This document shows, in pieces, positions 29,504-37,658 of a stretch of DNA of 64,000 bases (position 1 is its first letter; each line of letters begins with the position of its first letter). Under the pieces are notes generated by a model. That model was not told the origin of the DNA. It searched no databases and worked only from the letters and a program-made list of their open reading frames with translations. The stretch spans positions 203,296-267,295 of the forward strand of contig NZ_JAHUWK010000009.1 of NCBI RefSeq assembly GCF_019219065.1, in the 5' to 3' direction. Position numbers and translations under genes: made by a program. The DNA is from Duganella sp. sic0402. Lineage in GTDB: Bacteria; Pseudomonadota; Gammaproteobacteria; Burkholderiales; Burkholderiaceae_D.

Positions 29504-29636
29504 TTATACAGGCTTATCCCATGGATAAAAACAGCTTATCCGAGGGTTTTTACATGCTTTATACAGGGCTTTTCCTCAGCTTATGCACCCGCTTATCCCT
29601 GCAGTTTTCACAAGGATACACACAAGTTTATCCACA
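29504..29636 (+). repeat. Array of DnaA-box-like 9-mers (array C)
   Basis: Between the Lrp-type gene and the receptor gene, nine-base units related to TTATCCACA start at 29504 (TTATACAGG), 29514 (TTATCCCAT), 29536 (TTATCCGAG), 29559 (TTATACAGG), 29581 (TTATGCACC), 29593 (TTATCCCTG) and 29628 (TTATCCACA, a perfect DnaA box). The intervals (10, 22, 23, 22, 12, 35 bp) are close to one, two or three turns of DNA. All read in the plus direction. No gene is apparent in the stretch. Confidence 0.55.
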
Positions 29637-29644
29637 GATCGTTT

Positions 29645-31810
29645 TTAGAACTTGGCCGCCAGGGTCAGGCTAACGTTACGCGGCTCGCCCCAGAATACGC
29701 CATCGTAGAAGCCGACATTGCGGTAGTAGTTTTTGTCGGTTAGGTTGCTGATGTTTAATTGGGCACGCAGATTGCTGTTGATGTCATAGCCAGCAAACAT
29801 GCTCAGCAACGCATAACCTCCTTGCGTCAGGCGTGATGTTTCGCTGGCCGGCGCCATCGGGCGGCCGTACCAGGACACGCTGTAGATCGAGCTTTGCGCT
29901 TGCACGCTGCCGCCCACGCGCAGGCCCGGCAGCACACGATCCAGCTTGTACGAGCTGGACAGGCGCAGCAGATGGCGCGGCTGGGTTGGTTCGCCACGCT
30001 CGCCATTGGCTTCCTTCACATTCAGATAGGTGTAGCCGCCGGCGATATTCCAGTCCGGCGACACCTGGCCCGAGACATCAAACTCGATGCCGCGCGCGGT
30101 GATGCCGTCGCCGTTGGCCACATAGGCCAGGCCGCCGTCCGGCAGGGTGAAACCGGCCGGCACGCTGCGGTCCAGCTGCGCCAGGTTTTTCTTCAGCGTA
30201 CGGAAGACGGCCGCCGACGCGTTCAGTTTCTTGTCGAGGAATTCGCCTTTGATGCCGAGCTCGCTATTGGTGCCGGTCTGCGGTTTCAGCAGGGCGTTGT
30301 TCTTGTCGCGCGACGTTTGCGGCGAGAACAAGGTGGTGTAGCTGGCGTACAGCGACATCTGCTGATTCAGGTCGTAGACGATGCCAGCGTAAGGCGTGGT
30401 TTCGTTCTTGGTTTCCTGCAGATCGCTGCTGCCGGTGTATTTGCCACTGGTATCGAATTCCGAATTCTCGGTCCGATAGTTGCTCAGCCGCGCGCCGACG
30501 ATCACCGTCAGCGGTTCAGTGATGCTGAAGCGCCCAGCCACATAGGCGCCGCCCAGCTTGACCTCGGTTTCCGAGTGCGAGCCGTCCGGCGTGAAGGTCG
30601 GCTTGGGAATATTGCCGGTCCAGTTGCGGTAATCGGGGATGGCGGCCGGATACAAAACCGTCGACTTGCCGTTCTGGCTGCTGCTGACTTGCTTGCCACC
30701 GTTCCAGCCGGCGATCAGCGTGTGCTGACGGCCTAACAGGCTGAACGGGCCAGTGACGTAGAGGTCGTAATTGTCGTCCACCGATTTGCCTTCGCCCCAC
30801 ACGCCGGTCCACAGGCGCATGCCGACGCCGGTGGCCGGATTCGGGTAACCGGCGCCGCCGTTGGCGACGGTGGTGTTGTTGCGGCTGTCGGTACGGGCGT
30901 AGCCCAGGTGCAGCTTCCAGCCTTCGCCGAAACGCTGGTCGATCGAGACAAAGGCGGTGTGCTGTTTATTGGCCCAGGTGCTCCATGGCGTGGTCAGCGT
31001 AAAGTTGCGCGGCAGATTGGCCAGCGTGCCATCGAAATTCCAGTAGGGCACCGCGCCCCAGGTGGCGCCGGTCGGCGTGTTGCGCTGGAAGTCGATGCCG
31101 GCGGCCAGCAGCGTGCCTGGCGTCAGATCGGCTTCAACGATGGCCATGCCGACGGTTTTGCGCTCATGGTACATGTCCATATAGGAATCGCGGTCCTGAT
31201 GCGCGACCGCCACGCGGCCGCGCACCTTGCCGTCGCCGGTCAGTGGCGTACTCAGGTCGGCTTCAACGCGGCGGTCATTCCAGCGCTTGAAGGTGGCGCT
31301 GGCGCTGCCCTGTAGCGTTTTGCCCGGACGCTTGCGCACCATATTGACGGCAGCCGAGGGATCACCGGTGCCGCCCATCAGGCCGTTGGCGCCGCGGACG
31401 ATTTCGATGCGGTCATACAGGATGGTGTCCGACAGCGGCGAATTGGAGCCCATAGGCATGCCGTCCACCTGGATGTTGGTGATGCTGAAGCCGCGCGAAT
31501 AGAAGCTGGTGCGTTCGCTATCCATCTGACCGATCATCACGCCGGTGGTCAGGCCCAGCGCTTCGTCCAGCCGGGTCAGGCTGAAGTCGTCCATCAGTGC
31601 GCGGGTCACCACGCTGACCGATTGCGGCGTATCGCGGATCGACATTTCCATGCGGGTCGAGGTGTGGGCCGAGCCGGCCGAGTAAGAGTCGTCGCCATTG
31701 TTCTGGCCTTTGACTTCCACTTTGGTGATCTGTTCTTCGTCGGCAGCCATGGCCGGATAGGCGGCGCTCAGCGCCAGCGCCAGTGCCGTAATGTGCAGCT
31801 TGTGATGCAT
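29645..31810 (-). CDS. TonB-dependent siderophore receptor (FhuE/FpvA-like)
   Basis: This 721-residue outer-membrane receptor has a signal peptide (to about residue 22, ending AYPAMA) and a plug with RDTPQSVSVVTRALMDDF, RGFSITNIQVDGMP and IVRGANGLMGGTGDPSAAVN. These are typical of hydroxamate/pyoverdine-type receptors. The barrel ends in LTLAAKF with the expected terminal Phe. There is no obvious extra N-terminal signalling domain, although a FecI-type sigma gene lies 66 bp upstream on the same strand. Its ribosome-binding site lies in one arm of an inverted repeat. Confidence 0.9.
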   Translation of the reverse strand: MHHKLHITALALALSAAYPAMAADEEQITKVEVKGQNNGDDSYSAGSAHTSTRMEMSIRDTPQSVSVVTRALMDDFSLTRLDEALGLTTGVMIGQMDSERTSFYSRGFSITNIQVDGMPMGSNSPLSDTILYDRIEIVRGANGLMGGTGDPSAAVNMVRKRPGKTLQGSASATFKRWNDRRVEADLSTPLTGDGKVRGRVAVAHQDRDSYMDMYHERKTVGMAIVEADLTPGTLLAAGIDFQRNTPTGATWGAVPYWNFDGTLANLPRNFTLTTPWSTWANKQHTAFVSIDQRFGEGWKLHLGYARTDSRNNTTVANGGAGYPNPATGVGMRLWTGVWGEGKSVDDNYDLYVTGPFSLLGRQHTLIAGWNGGKQVSSSQNGKSTVLYPAAIPDYRNWTGNIPKPTFTPDGSHSETEVKLGGAYVAGRFSITEPLTVIVGARLSNYRTENSEFDTSGKYTGSSDLQETKNETTPYAGIVYDLNQQMSLYASYTTLFSPQTSRDKNNALLKPQTGTNSELGIKGEFLDKKLNASAAVFRTLKKNLAQLDRSVPAGFTLPDGGLAYVANGDGITARGIEFDVSGQVSPDWNIAGGYTYLNVKEANGERGEPTQPRHLLRLSSSYKLDRVLPGLRVGGSVQAQSSIYSVSWYGRPMAPASETSRLTQGGYALLSMFAGYDINSNLRAQLNISNLTDKNYYRNVGFYDGVFWGEPRNVSLTLAAKF

Positions 31811-31818
31811 CGTTCATT

Positions 31819-31868
31819 CCCTTTTGTTGTGATTGGTAACCAGTAAGACCGGCGAGATCACAAAAGGG
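31819..31868 (-). promoter_or_regulatory. Inverted repeat masking the receptor ribosome-binding site
   Basis: CCCTTTTGT (31819-31827) and ACAAAAGGG (31860-31868) are perfect 9-bp arms between the sigma-factor stop and the receptor start. On the minus-strand transcript the downstream arm contains AAAGGGA, the receptor's ribosome-binding site, so the hairpin could occlude translation. It could also be a protein operator. Inference from sequence only. Confidence 0.45.
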
Positions 31869-31876
31869 GACAGATT

Positions 31877-32383
31877 TTATGCGGTGGCCATCAAACATTG
31901 CATGAAAGCGGCCGCCATATAGCGTTTGACGGTGCGCACGGTGACGCCCAGCCGCTCGCCGATATCGCTATAGCCCAGGCCTTCCAGCTGCGACAGCAGG
32001 AAGGCTTCGCGCGCTTTCGGCGGCAGGCCATCGAGCATGCGGTCGATGTCATGCAGCGCTTCAAGTATCAGCAGCCGTTCCTCGGGCGATTGCGTGTAGC
32101 AGGGCGGCAGCTGGGCCAGCACTTCCAGGTAGGCGCGCTCCAGCGATTGACGTTCGGCGTAGTTGATCAGCAGCCGCTGCGCTACCGTGGCCAGGTAGGC
32201 GCGCGGCTCGCGCAGCTCGTTACAGCAGTGATCCGCCTGGCACAGGATGCGGATAAAGGTTTCCTGCGCCAGATCGGCCGCGTGATCGGCGCCGTTGACC
32301 TTGCGGCGTAGCCAGCCGAGCAGCCAGCTATGGTGGGCTGCGTACAACTGGCCAACTTCGGATCGGGGCGCAATATGGTGCAC
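31877..32383 (-). CDS. ECF sigma factor, FecI type
   Basis: The 168-residue protein starts with GTG (MHHIAPRSEVGQLYAAHHSW) and carries region 2 (DHAADLAQETFIRIL) and region 4 (REAFLLSQLEGLGYSDIGERL, then VTVRTVKRYM), as in FecI/PvdS-like iron-starvation sigma factors. It sits upstream of a TonB-dependent receptor on the same strand, behind a perfect Fur-box palindrome. The usual FecR-type anti-sigma gene is not between or beside them. Confidence 0.92.
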   Translation of the reverse strand: MHHIAPRSEVGQLYAAHHSWLLGWLRRKVNGADHAADLAQETFIRILCQADHCCNELREPRAYLATVAQRLLINYAERQSLERAYLEVLAQLPPCYTQSPEERLLILEALHDIDRMLDGLPPKAREAFLLSQLEGLGYSDIGERLGVTVRTVKRYMAAAFMQCLMATA

Positions 32384-32399
32384 AACTAGCTACTTATTG

Positions 32400-32418
32400 A
32401 ATGAGAATTATTCTCATT
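32400..32418. promoter_or_regulatory. Fur box upstream of the FecI-type sigma gene
   Basis: AATGAGAATTATTCTCATT is a perfect 19-bp palindrome of the Fur-box class, 17 bp upstream of the sigma-factor start codon on the minus strand. It would repress the sigma factor, and through it the receptor, when iron is sufficient. Confidence 0.9.
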
Positions 32419-32455
32419 GTAACAGTTTCATACGCTGATATGCTTTTCTGTTGTT

Positions 32456-32733
32456 TTATCCCATGGTTATCAGCCAGATATACGAGGCTTTCCCACAGGT
32501 TTATACACAGCCTGGATATGTCCCAGAAATGTTATCCGGGGCTTATCCGCATCTTATTCAGCGTTTACTCAGGCGCTTACACACAGAGTTATGCACATTT
32601 GCTGAAAAACCGGGCTGTATGCGTGTGCAGATGGCGAAGCACATGCGTGGTATACCTCGCTTGCGAGTAAATGGCGTACTTGTACACCTGTTTTCCCGCT
32701 ATTACCCAGACCTTACTCACATATTTATCCACA
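32456..32733 (+). repeat. Array of DnaA-box-like 9-mers at 11-12 bp spacing (array D)
   Basis: In the 400-bp gap between the sigma gene and glmU, units related to TTATCCACA start at 32456, 32467, 32489, 32501; 32532, 32543, 32554, 32565, 32577, 32589; and 32680, 32691, 32702, 32713, 32725. Within each run neighbours are 11 or 12 bp apart (22 once). TTATACACA (32501), TTATGCACA (32589) and TTATCCACA (32725) match the DnaA consensus TTWTNCACA fully; others differ at one to four bases. All point the same way. A frame of 114 codons crosses the region but looks non-coding. Confidence 0.65.
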
Positions 32734-32738
32734 ATAAG

Positions 32739-32762
32739 AAACGGCGCCCGCAGGCGCCGTTT
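32739..32762 (-). terminator. Intrinsic terminator downstream of glmU
   Basis: AAACGGCGCC-CGCA-GGCGCCGTTT is a perfect 10-bp stem 23 bp beyond the glmU stop. On the minus strand it is followed by TTCTTATTGT, moderately T-rich. Confidence 0.85.
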
Positions 32763-32784
32763 GGCAACAAAGAATGGTTCCCGC

Positions 32785-34149
32785 TTATTTTTTGATCTTG
32801 ACCGGACGGGTCCAGTTTTCAATGGTGACCTGGCGTGGCCGCGAGACGGTCAGCTTGCCGGCCGGTGCATCCTTGGTCAGCGTGGTGCCGGCGCCCAGCG
32901 TCGCGCCCTTGCCGACGGTGACAGGCGCCACCAGCTGGCTGTCGCTGCCGATGAAGGCGTCGTCTTCGATCACGGTGCGGAACTTGTTGGCACCGTCGTA
33001 ATTGCAGGTGATGACGCCAGCGCCGATGTTGACGCGCGAACCGATGGTGGCGTCGCCGATATAAGCCAGGTGGTTGGCCTTGCTGTGCGCGGCCACCTGG
33101 CCGTTTTTGATTTCGACGAAATTACCCACATGCACATCCTCGGCCAGCACCGTACCAGGACGCAGGCGCGCATACGGACCGATCAGCGACGCTTCGCCGA
33201 CCACCGCCTCTTCGATATGGCAGAAGGGCTTGATCTGCGCGCCAGCCAGGATGCGGGCGTTGACAATCACATTGTGGGCGGCGATATGCACGCCGTCGCC
33301 GATCTCGACCTTGCCTTCAAACACGCAACCGACGTCGATGGTGACATCGCGGCCGCAGACCAGCTCGCCGCGCACATCGATACGCGCCGGGTCCAGCAGC
33401 GTGACGCCCTGTTCCAGCAAGCGATTGGCGATATTGCGCTGATGGATGCGTTCCAGCTCGGCCAGCTGAACCTTGCTGTTGACGCCGGCCACTTCCCACT
33501 GCGCCGACGGTTGCGCCGACACCACCGGCACGCCATCCGCCACCGCCAGCGCGACGATATCGGTCAGGTAGTACTCGCCTTGGGCGTTTTCATTTTTCAC
33601 CGCACCCAGCCACTGCTTCAGCCGCACGGTCGGCACGACCATGATGCCGCTGTTGATTTCCTTGATCGCGCGTTCGGCCTCGGTGGCGTCTTTTTGCTCG
33701 ACGATGCGCACAATGTGGCCATTCTCACGAACGATTCTTCCCAAACCGGTAGGATCGTCCTGTTCGACAGTCAGAATGCCCAGCTTGTCGTTGCCAGCCG
33801 CGTGGATCAGCGCTTGCAGCGACGCGGCGGTGGTCAGCGGCACGTCGCCGTACAGGATCAGGGTAGGGACTTTGTCGTCCAGTTCCGGCAGCGCCTGCAG
33901 GACGGCGTGGCCAGTACCAAGCTGTTGTTCCTGCAACGCGGCAGCGATCTTCTCAGGCTGTTTGGCAAGCAGTTCCTGCACTGCTGCGCCGCCATGCCCG
34001 TAGATCACGCATAATCGGCTGGCGGACAGGCTGCGCGCCGTGTCCAACACATGCTGCAACAGCGGCTTGCCCGCCAGGGGATGTAAAACTTTCGGCAGCG
34101 CGGATTGCATGCGCTTGCCCATGCCGGCTGCAAGGATAACAACGTTCAT
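32785..34149 (-). CDS. glmU: Bifunctional UDP-N-acetylglucosamine pyrophosphorylase / glucosamine-1-phosphate N-acetyltransferase
   Basis: This 454-residue enzyme catalyses the last two steps to UDP-GlcNAc. The N-terminal uridyltransferase has MNVVILAAGMGKRMQSALPK, and the C-terminal left-handed beta-helix shows hexapeptide repeats such as GDGVHIAAHNVI and IGSRVNIGAGVITCNYDG with the acetyl-CoA site. The start ATG at 34149 is 28 bp from the divergent lipoprotein gene. A strong terminator follows. Confidence 0.97.
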   Translation of the reverse strand: MNVVILAAGMGKRMQSALPKVLHPLAGKPLLQHVLDTARSLSASRLCVIYGHGGAAVQELLAKQPEKIAAALQEQQLGTGHAVLQALPELDDKVPTLILYGDVPLTTAASLQALIHAAGNDKLGILTVEQDDPTGLGRIVRENGHIVRIVEQKDATEAERAIKEINSGIMVVPTVRLKQWLGAVKNENAQGEYYLTDIVALAVADGVPVVSAQPSAQWEVAGVNSKVQLAELERIHQRNIANRLLEQGVTLLDPARIDVRGELVCGRDVTIDVGCVFEGKVEIGDGVHIAAHNVIVNARILAGAQIKPFCHIEEAVVGEASLIGPYARLRPGTVLAEDVHVGNFVEIKNGQVAAHSKANHLAYIGDATIGSRVNIGAGVITCNYDGANKFRTVIEDDAFIGSDSQLVAPVTVGKGATLGAGTTLTKDAPAGKLTVSRPRQVTIENWTRPVKIKK

Positions 34150-34177
34150 AGAGGTGCCAAATCAAGTGAGTGTGTAA

Positions 34178-35074
34178 ATGCAAAAGTCTAACATGCCCCT
34201 GTCGAGCCGCCGGACGCTGTACGGCCTGTTCCTGATCCTGCTCATGGCCATGCTGGCCGCCTGCAGCTCGCTGAAACTGGCGTATAACAATGGCGACACG
34301 CTGCTGTACTGGTGGCTGGACGGCTATGTCGACCTGAACGCCGAGCAAAAGGGCTGGGTGAAGGAAGATATCGACAAGCTGTTCCACTGGCACCGCAAGA
34401 CGCAGCTGCAAGACTATATACAGATCCTGCAAACCGCGCAGCGCCAGCTGAGTGCCAGCCCGACCCAGGCCGACCTGCAAAACGATTACGACGAAATCAA
34501 GAAGCGCACCGAGGCGCTGCTGCTGAAAGCCACACCGGAGCTGGCGGAGCTGGCGCGCTCGCTGCAGCCCGAGCAGATCGCCACGCTGGAACGCAAGTTC
34601 GCCAACAACAACGCGGATTTCCGCAAAAAGAATATGCGCGGCGACAAGGAAGCGCAGCAGCGCTTCCGCTTCAAGAAATCGATGGAGCAATTCGAGCTGT
34701 GGTTTGGCAATTTCACCGACGAGCAGGAGGCGCAGATCCGCAAGGCATCCGACGCGCGTCCGCTGAACAATGAAATCTGGCTCGACGAGCGCACCCGCCG
34801 GCAAAACAGCATCCTGGCGCTGGCGCGCAAGGTGCAGAGCGAAAAGCTGGGCAAGGAGGCGACCCAGGCGCAAATCCAGACGCTGATCAAGGACGGCTTC
34901 CGCCGGCTCGACAATTCCGAGCGCAAAGCCTTCTTCGATGCCGCCGAGGAAGCCAACATCCAGCTGGTGCTGACCGTGATCAACCTGGCCACGCCGGCGC
35001 AGAAAGCCCATGCGCAGCGCCGCATGCAGGGCTGGATCGACGACTTCCGCAGCCTGTCGGCCGACCAGCGCTAG
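34178..35074 (+). CDS. DUF6279-type lipoprotein
   Basis: The 298-residue protein has a lipoprotein signal peptide with lipobox LAAC (in MAMLAACSSLKLAYNNGDTL). The YNNGDTLLYWWLDGYVDL segment that follows is characteristic of the DUF6279 family. The rest is mostly charged helices. Its role is unknown; it should be anchored to a membrane facing the periplasm. ATG 34178 or 34193 could be the start; the downstream one gives a more typical signal-peptide length. Confidence 0.85.
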   Translation: MQKSNMPLSSRRTLYGLFLILLMAMLAACSSLKLAYNNGDTLLYWWLDGYVDLNAEQKGWVKEDIDKLFHWHRKTQLQDYIQILQTAQRQLSASPTQADLQNDYDEIKKRTEALLLKATPELAELARSLQPEQIATLERKFANNNADFRKKNMRGDKEAQQRFRFKKSMEQFELWFGNFTDEQEAQIRKASDARPLNNEIWLDERTRRQNSILALARKVQSEKLGKEATQAQIQTLIKDGFRRLDNSERKAFFDAAEEANIQLVLTVINLATPAQKAHAQRRMQGWIDDFRSLSADQR

Positions 35075-35126
35075 GTGGCTCTATGGTATGATGGCCTGTT
35101 GAATCAATGACTTAGAACAGCGCCAC

Positions 35127-35774
35127 ATGCCGAAGAAGCCTCCCAGCAAGCCAGCCAAACCCGCCAAAGTCCCGGTCCACGGTCCCCAGCACAGCAACCA
35201 GGTGCGGATTATCGGCGGCCAGTGGAAACGCACGCCGTTGCCGGTGCTGAGCGCACTGGGCCTGCGCCCGACGCCGGACCGCGTGCGCGAGACCGCGTTC
35301 AACTGGATCAATCACCAGCGCGACGCCTACTGGGCCAACGCGCAAGTGCTGGACCTGTTTGCCGGCAGCGGCGCATTGGGCTTTGAGGCGGCCAGCCGCG
35401 GCGCGCAGTCGGTCACCATGATCGACAGCAATGCGCAAGTCACCCGCCAGCTGGAAGAGATCAAGGCCAAGCTGAAAGCCGACAATGTACAGATCATGCG
35501 CGGCGACGCGCTGTCGGTGGCGCAGTCGGCCGCCACGCGCGGCCAGCGCTACGATCTGATCTTCCTTGATCCGCCTTACCAGCAAAGCTTCCTGGAAAAG
35601 ACCCTGCCGCTGTGCCTCAAGCTGCTCAACGAAGGCGGCCTGGTGTACGCCGAGTCCGGCCTGTCGCTGGAATTCGCCGAAGGCGAGACGCCAGAGTGGC
35701 TGGCCAACTGGGAAGTAATCCGGGCTGACAAAGCCGGGATGGTGTTCTATCATTTATTAAAATACAAACCCTAA
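35127..35774 (+). CDS. rsmD: 16S rRNA (guanine(966)-N(2))-methyltransferase
   Basis: The 215-residue Rossmann methyltransferase has VRIIGGQWKRTPLPV near the start, the SAM-binding LDLFAGSGALGFEAASRGA and the catalytic LIFLDPPYQQ (D/NPPY motif). A basic Lys/Pro-rich N-terminal extension of about 25 residues precedes the domain. The genes rsmD and coaD are neighbours here, as in many bacteria. Confidence 0.95.
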   Translation: MPKKPPSKPAKPAKVPVHGPQHSNQVRIIGGQWKRTPLPVLSALGLRPTPDRVRETAFNWINHQRDAYWANAQVLDLFAGSGALGFEAASRGAQSVTMIDSNAQVTRQLEEIKAKLKADNVQIMRGDALSVAQSAATRGQRYDLIFLDPPYQQSFLEKTLPLCLKLLNEGGLVYAESGLSLEFAEGETPEWLANWEVIRADKAGMVFYHLLKYKP

Positions 35775-35882
35775 TCGGCAGTATTTGCTGCTAAAACTGC
35801 CTCAAATTAAGGCATTTTTAAGCAAAACTCGATTTTCAGGCATAATGCGCGTTCTATATTGGTGCATCTGCAGGGAGCCGCA

Positions 35883-36383
35883 ATGGTAGTAGCTGTTTAT
35901 CCAGGAACTTTCGATCCGCTGACCCGTGGTCACGAAGATCTGGTGCGTCGCGCATCCGGTCTGTTCGACACGCTGGTGGTCGGTGTCGCCGACAGTCAGA
36001 ACAAGAAGCCTTTCTTCTCGCTGGCGGAGCGCCTGGAAATTGCCAACGAAGTCCTGGGTCACTATCCGAATGTGAAAGTGGAGAGTTTCTCCGGCCTGCT
36101 GAAGGACTTCGTGCGCGCGCACGATGCGCGGGTGATCGTGCGCGGTCTGCGCGCGGTGTCCGACTTTGAGTACGAGTTCCAGATGGCGGGCATGAACCGC
36201 TACCTGTTGCCGGATGTCGAAACCATGTTTTTGACGCCGTCCGACCAGTATCAATTTATCTCCGGCACCATCGTGCGCGAAATCGCCATGCTGGGCGGGG
36301 ATGTGTCCAAGTTTGTATTCCCATCGGTGGACCGTTGGCTGCAGAAGAAAATCGCCGCCAACCACACTGACCAGGCAAAGTAA
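35883..36383 (+). CDS. coaD: Phosphopantetheine adenylyltransferase
   Basis: The 166-residue enzyme makes dephospho-CoA in coenzyme A synthesis. The nucleotidyltransferase motif is YPGTFDPLTRGHED (TxGH), and ISGTIVREIA corresponds to the ISSTxVR signature. The frame is open to 35859, but the ATG at 35883 gives the family N-terminus MVVAVYPGTFDP and has AGGGAG at the right distance. Confidence 0.97.
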   Translation: MVVAVYPGTFDPLTRGHEDLVRRASGLFDTLVVGVADSQNKKPFFSLAERLEIANEVLGHYPNVKVESFSGLLKDFVRAHDARVIVRGLRAVSDFEYEFQMAGMNRYLLPDVETMFLTPSDQYQFISGTIVREIAMLGGDVSKFVFPSVDRWLQKKIAANHTDQAK

Positions 36384-36395
36384 GCGAGTTCTGTC

Positions 36396-36650
36396 ATGGC
36401 CTTAATGATTACCGACGATTGTATTAATTGCGACGTGTGCGAGCCCGAGTGCCCGAACGACGCGATCTACATGGGCGCGGAAATTTACGAAATCAATCCG
36501 GATAAATGCACCGAGTGCGTAGGGCACTTCGATGAGCCGCAGTGCCAGCAGGTGTGCCCGGTCAGCTGCATCCCGTTCAATCCGGAATTCCGCGAAACCA
36601 AGGACCAGCTGTTCGCCAAGTTCGAGCTGCTGCAAGCCACCAAGGTCTGA
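36396..36650 (+). CDS. YfhL-family 2[4Fe-4S] ferredoxin
   Basis: The 84-residue ferredoxin has MALMITDDCINCDVCEPECP, giving the first CxxCxxCxxxC cluster motif, and CTECVGHFDEPQCQQVCPVSC, the second motif with the inserted loop typical of YfhL/Allochromatium-type ferredoxins. It is an electron carrier of unknown partner. It lies 12 bp after coaD and is probably co-transcribed with it. Confidence 0.95.
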   Translation: MALMITDDCINCDVCEPECPNDAIYMGAEIYEINPDKCTECVGHFDEPQCQQVCPVSCIPFNPEFRETKDQLFAKFELLQATKV

Positions 36651-36707
36651 CCGCCCGCAGCGTCTCCACAGTGGTATAGTCGAATCACATCTATACCGGA
36701 GACCTTC

Positions 36708-37298
36708 ATGAACCGTAGAACCACTCTGCACGCCCTGGCTGCGGCCGCCCTGTTTGCGGCCATGCCTTCCTTTGCCTTTGCCAACACCGAAGTGGCGGGC
36801 GTCAAATTCGATGATACGGTCACGGTGGCCGGCCAGCAGCTCAGGCTGAACGGCGCCGGTGTGCGCACCAAAGTCATCTTCAAGGTGTATGCAGCTGGCT
36901 TGTATCTGACGGAAAAGAAAACCACGGTAGCGGATGTGCTGGCGGTGGCCGGCCCGCGCCGCGTCGCCATCACCATGCTGCGCGAAGTCAGCTCGGAAGA
37001 TTTCGGCAAGGCCTTCACCGACGGCATTAACACCAATACCAGCAAGGAAGACCGCAACAAGATCCTGCCGCAGATCATGAAGTTCGGCGAAGTGTTCGCG
37101 CAAACGCCGGTGCTGAAGAAGGGCGATCAATTGTCGCTGGACTGGACCCCGAACGAGGGCACCCAGTGCTATCTGAATGGAAAGAAAATCGGGGAATTGA
37201 TGCCGGATGTAGCGTTCTATAACGCCGTCTTGCGTATCTGGCTGGGTGATAAGCCGGCCGATAGCTCACTCAAGCCGGCGTTGCTCGGCGAAAAGTAA
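36708..37298 (+). CDS. Exported chalcone isomerase-family protein
   Basis: The 196-residue product has a signal peptide (MNRRTTLHALAAAALFAAMP, cleavage near AFA-NTE). A chalcone-isomerase-like domain follows, with VKFDDTVTVAGQQLRLNGAG and VYAAGLYLTEKKT. Bacterial members of this family are exported and of unknown function; isomerase activity is not expected. It has a short gap of 57 bp from the ferredoxin gene. Confidence 0.87.
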   Translation: MNRRTTLHALAAAALFAAMPSFAFANTEVAGVKFDDTVTVAGQQLRLNGAGVRTKVIFKVYAAGLYLTEKKTTVADVLAVAGPRRVAITMLREVSSEDFGKAFTDGINTNTSKEDRNKILPQIMKFGEVFAQTPVLKKGDQLSLDWTPNEGTQCYLNGKKIGELMPDVAFYNAVLRIWLGDKPADSSLKPALLGEK

Positions 37299-37313
37299 TG
37301 CTGCGTCGCAGTA

Positions 37314-37508
37314 TCAGGCTCGCGTCGCCAGCTGGCGGCGCTGCAGACGCTGCTCGCGCGTCATTTTTGGTTTGACCACCAGCACGGCGGCGCGGATCAG
37401 GCCCAGTAGAAGCGGCTTGAACAGCACGATCAAACCACCACTCACAGCGATCAGCAGCGCCAGCTTGATAGCGGCGAACAGAGAAAAATCTTGTAATGCG
37501 GAAATCAT
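37314..37508 (-). CDS. Small membrane protein of unknown function
   Basis: The 64-residue product (MISALQDFSLFAAIKLALLI at the start) has one or two hydrophobic helices (about 10-45) and ends in a strongly basic tail (KPKMTREQRLQRRQLATRA). A GTG three codons upstream at 37517 is an alternative start. It is convergent with the chalcone-isomerase-family gene and divergent from the LysR gene. No function can be assigned. Confidence 0.6.
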   Translation of the reverse strand: MISALQDFSLFAAIKLALLIAVSGGLIVLFKPLLLGLIRAAVLVVKPKMTREQRLQRRQLATRA

Positions 37509-37658
37509 GATGGACACAGTTTGGCTGTAGCTTTAGAATCTGATGTAACTATAGTGCGGCGCAACATAAGTATCCAATTGCAATTCTCGATAACAATTAT
37601 GCGTTTCGTGAATGGACTGTGCTATCGTTATTTCTCCAACATCTCACCCTGAGCCCAC

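Noticed and set aside
32456..32733. CRISPR array in the periodic region
   Set aside because: Units are 9 bp at 11-12 bp spacing, degenerate, with no constant repeat of 24-36 bp, no unique spacers and no cas genes nearby.
32451..32795. 114-codon plus-strand frame across array D
   Set aside because: The frame runs through the terminator of glmU and into glmU antisense. Its composition is dictated by the 11-bp repeats, and the unit length is not a multiple of three, so no peptide repeat is maintained.
35798..35820. TGCCT...AGGCA followed by ATTTTT after rsmD as a terminator
   Set aside because: The stem has only 5 bp and a 7-nt loop; too weak to list as a feature.
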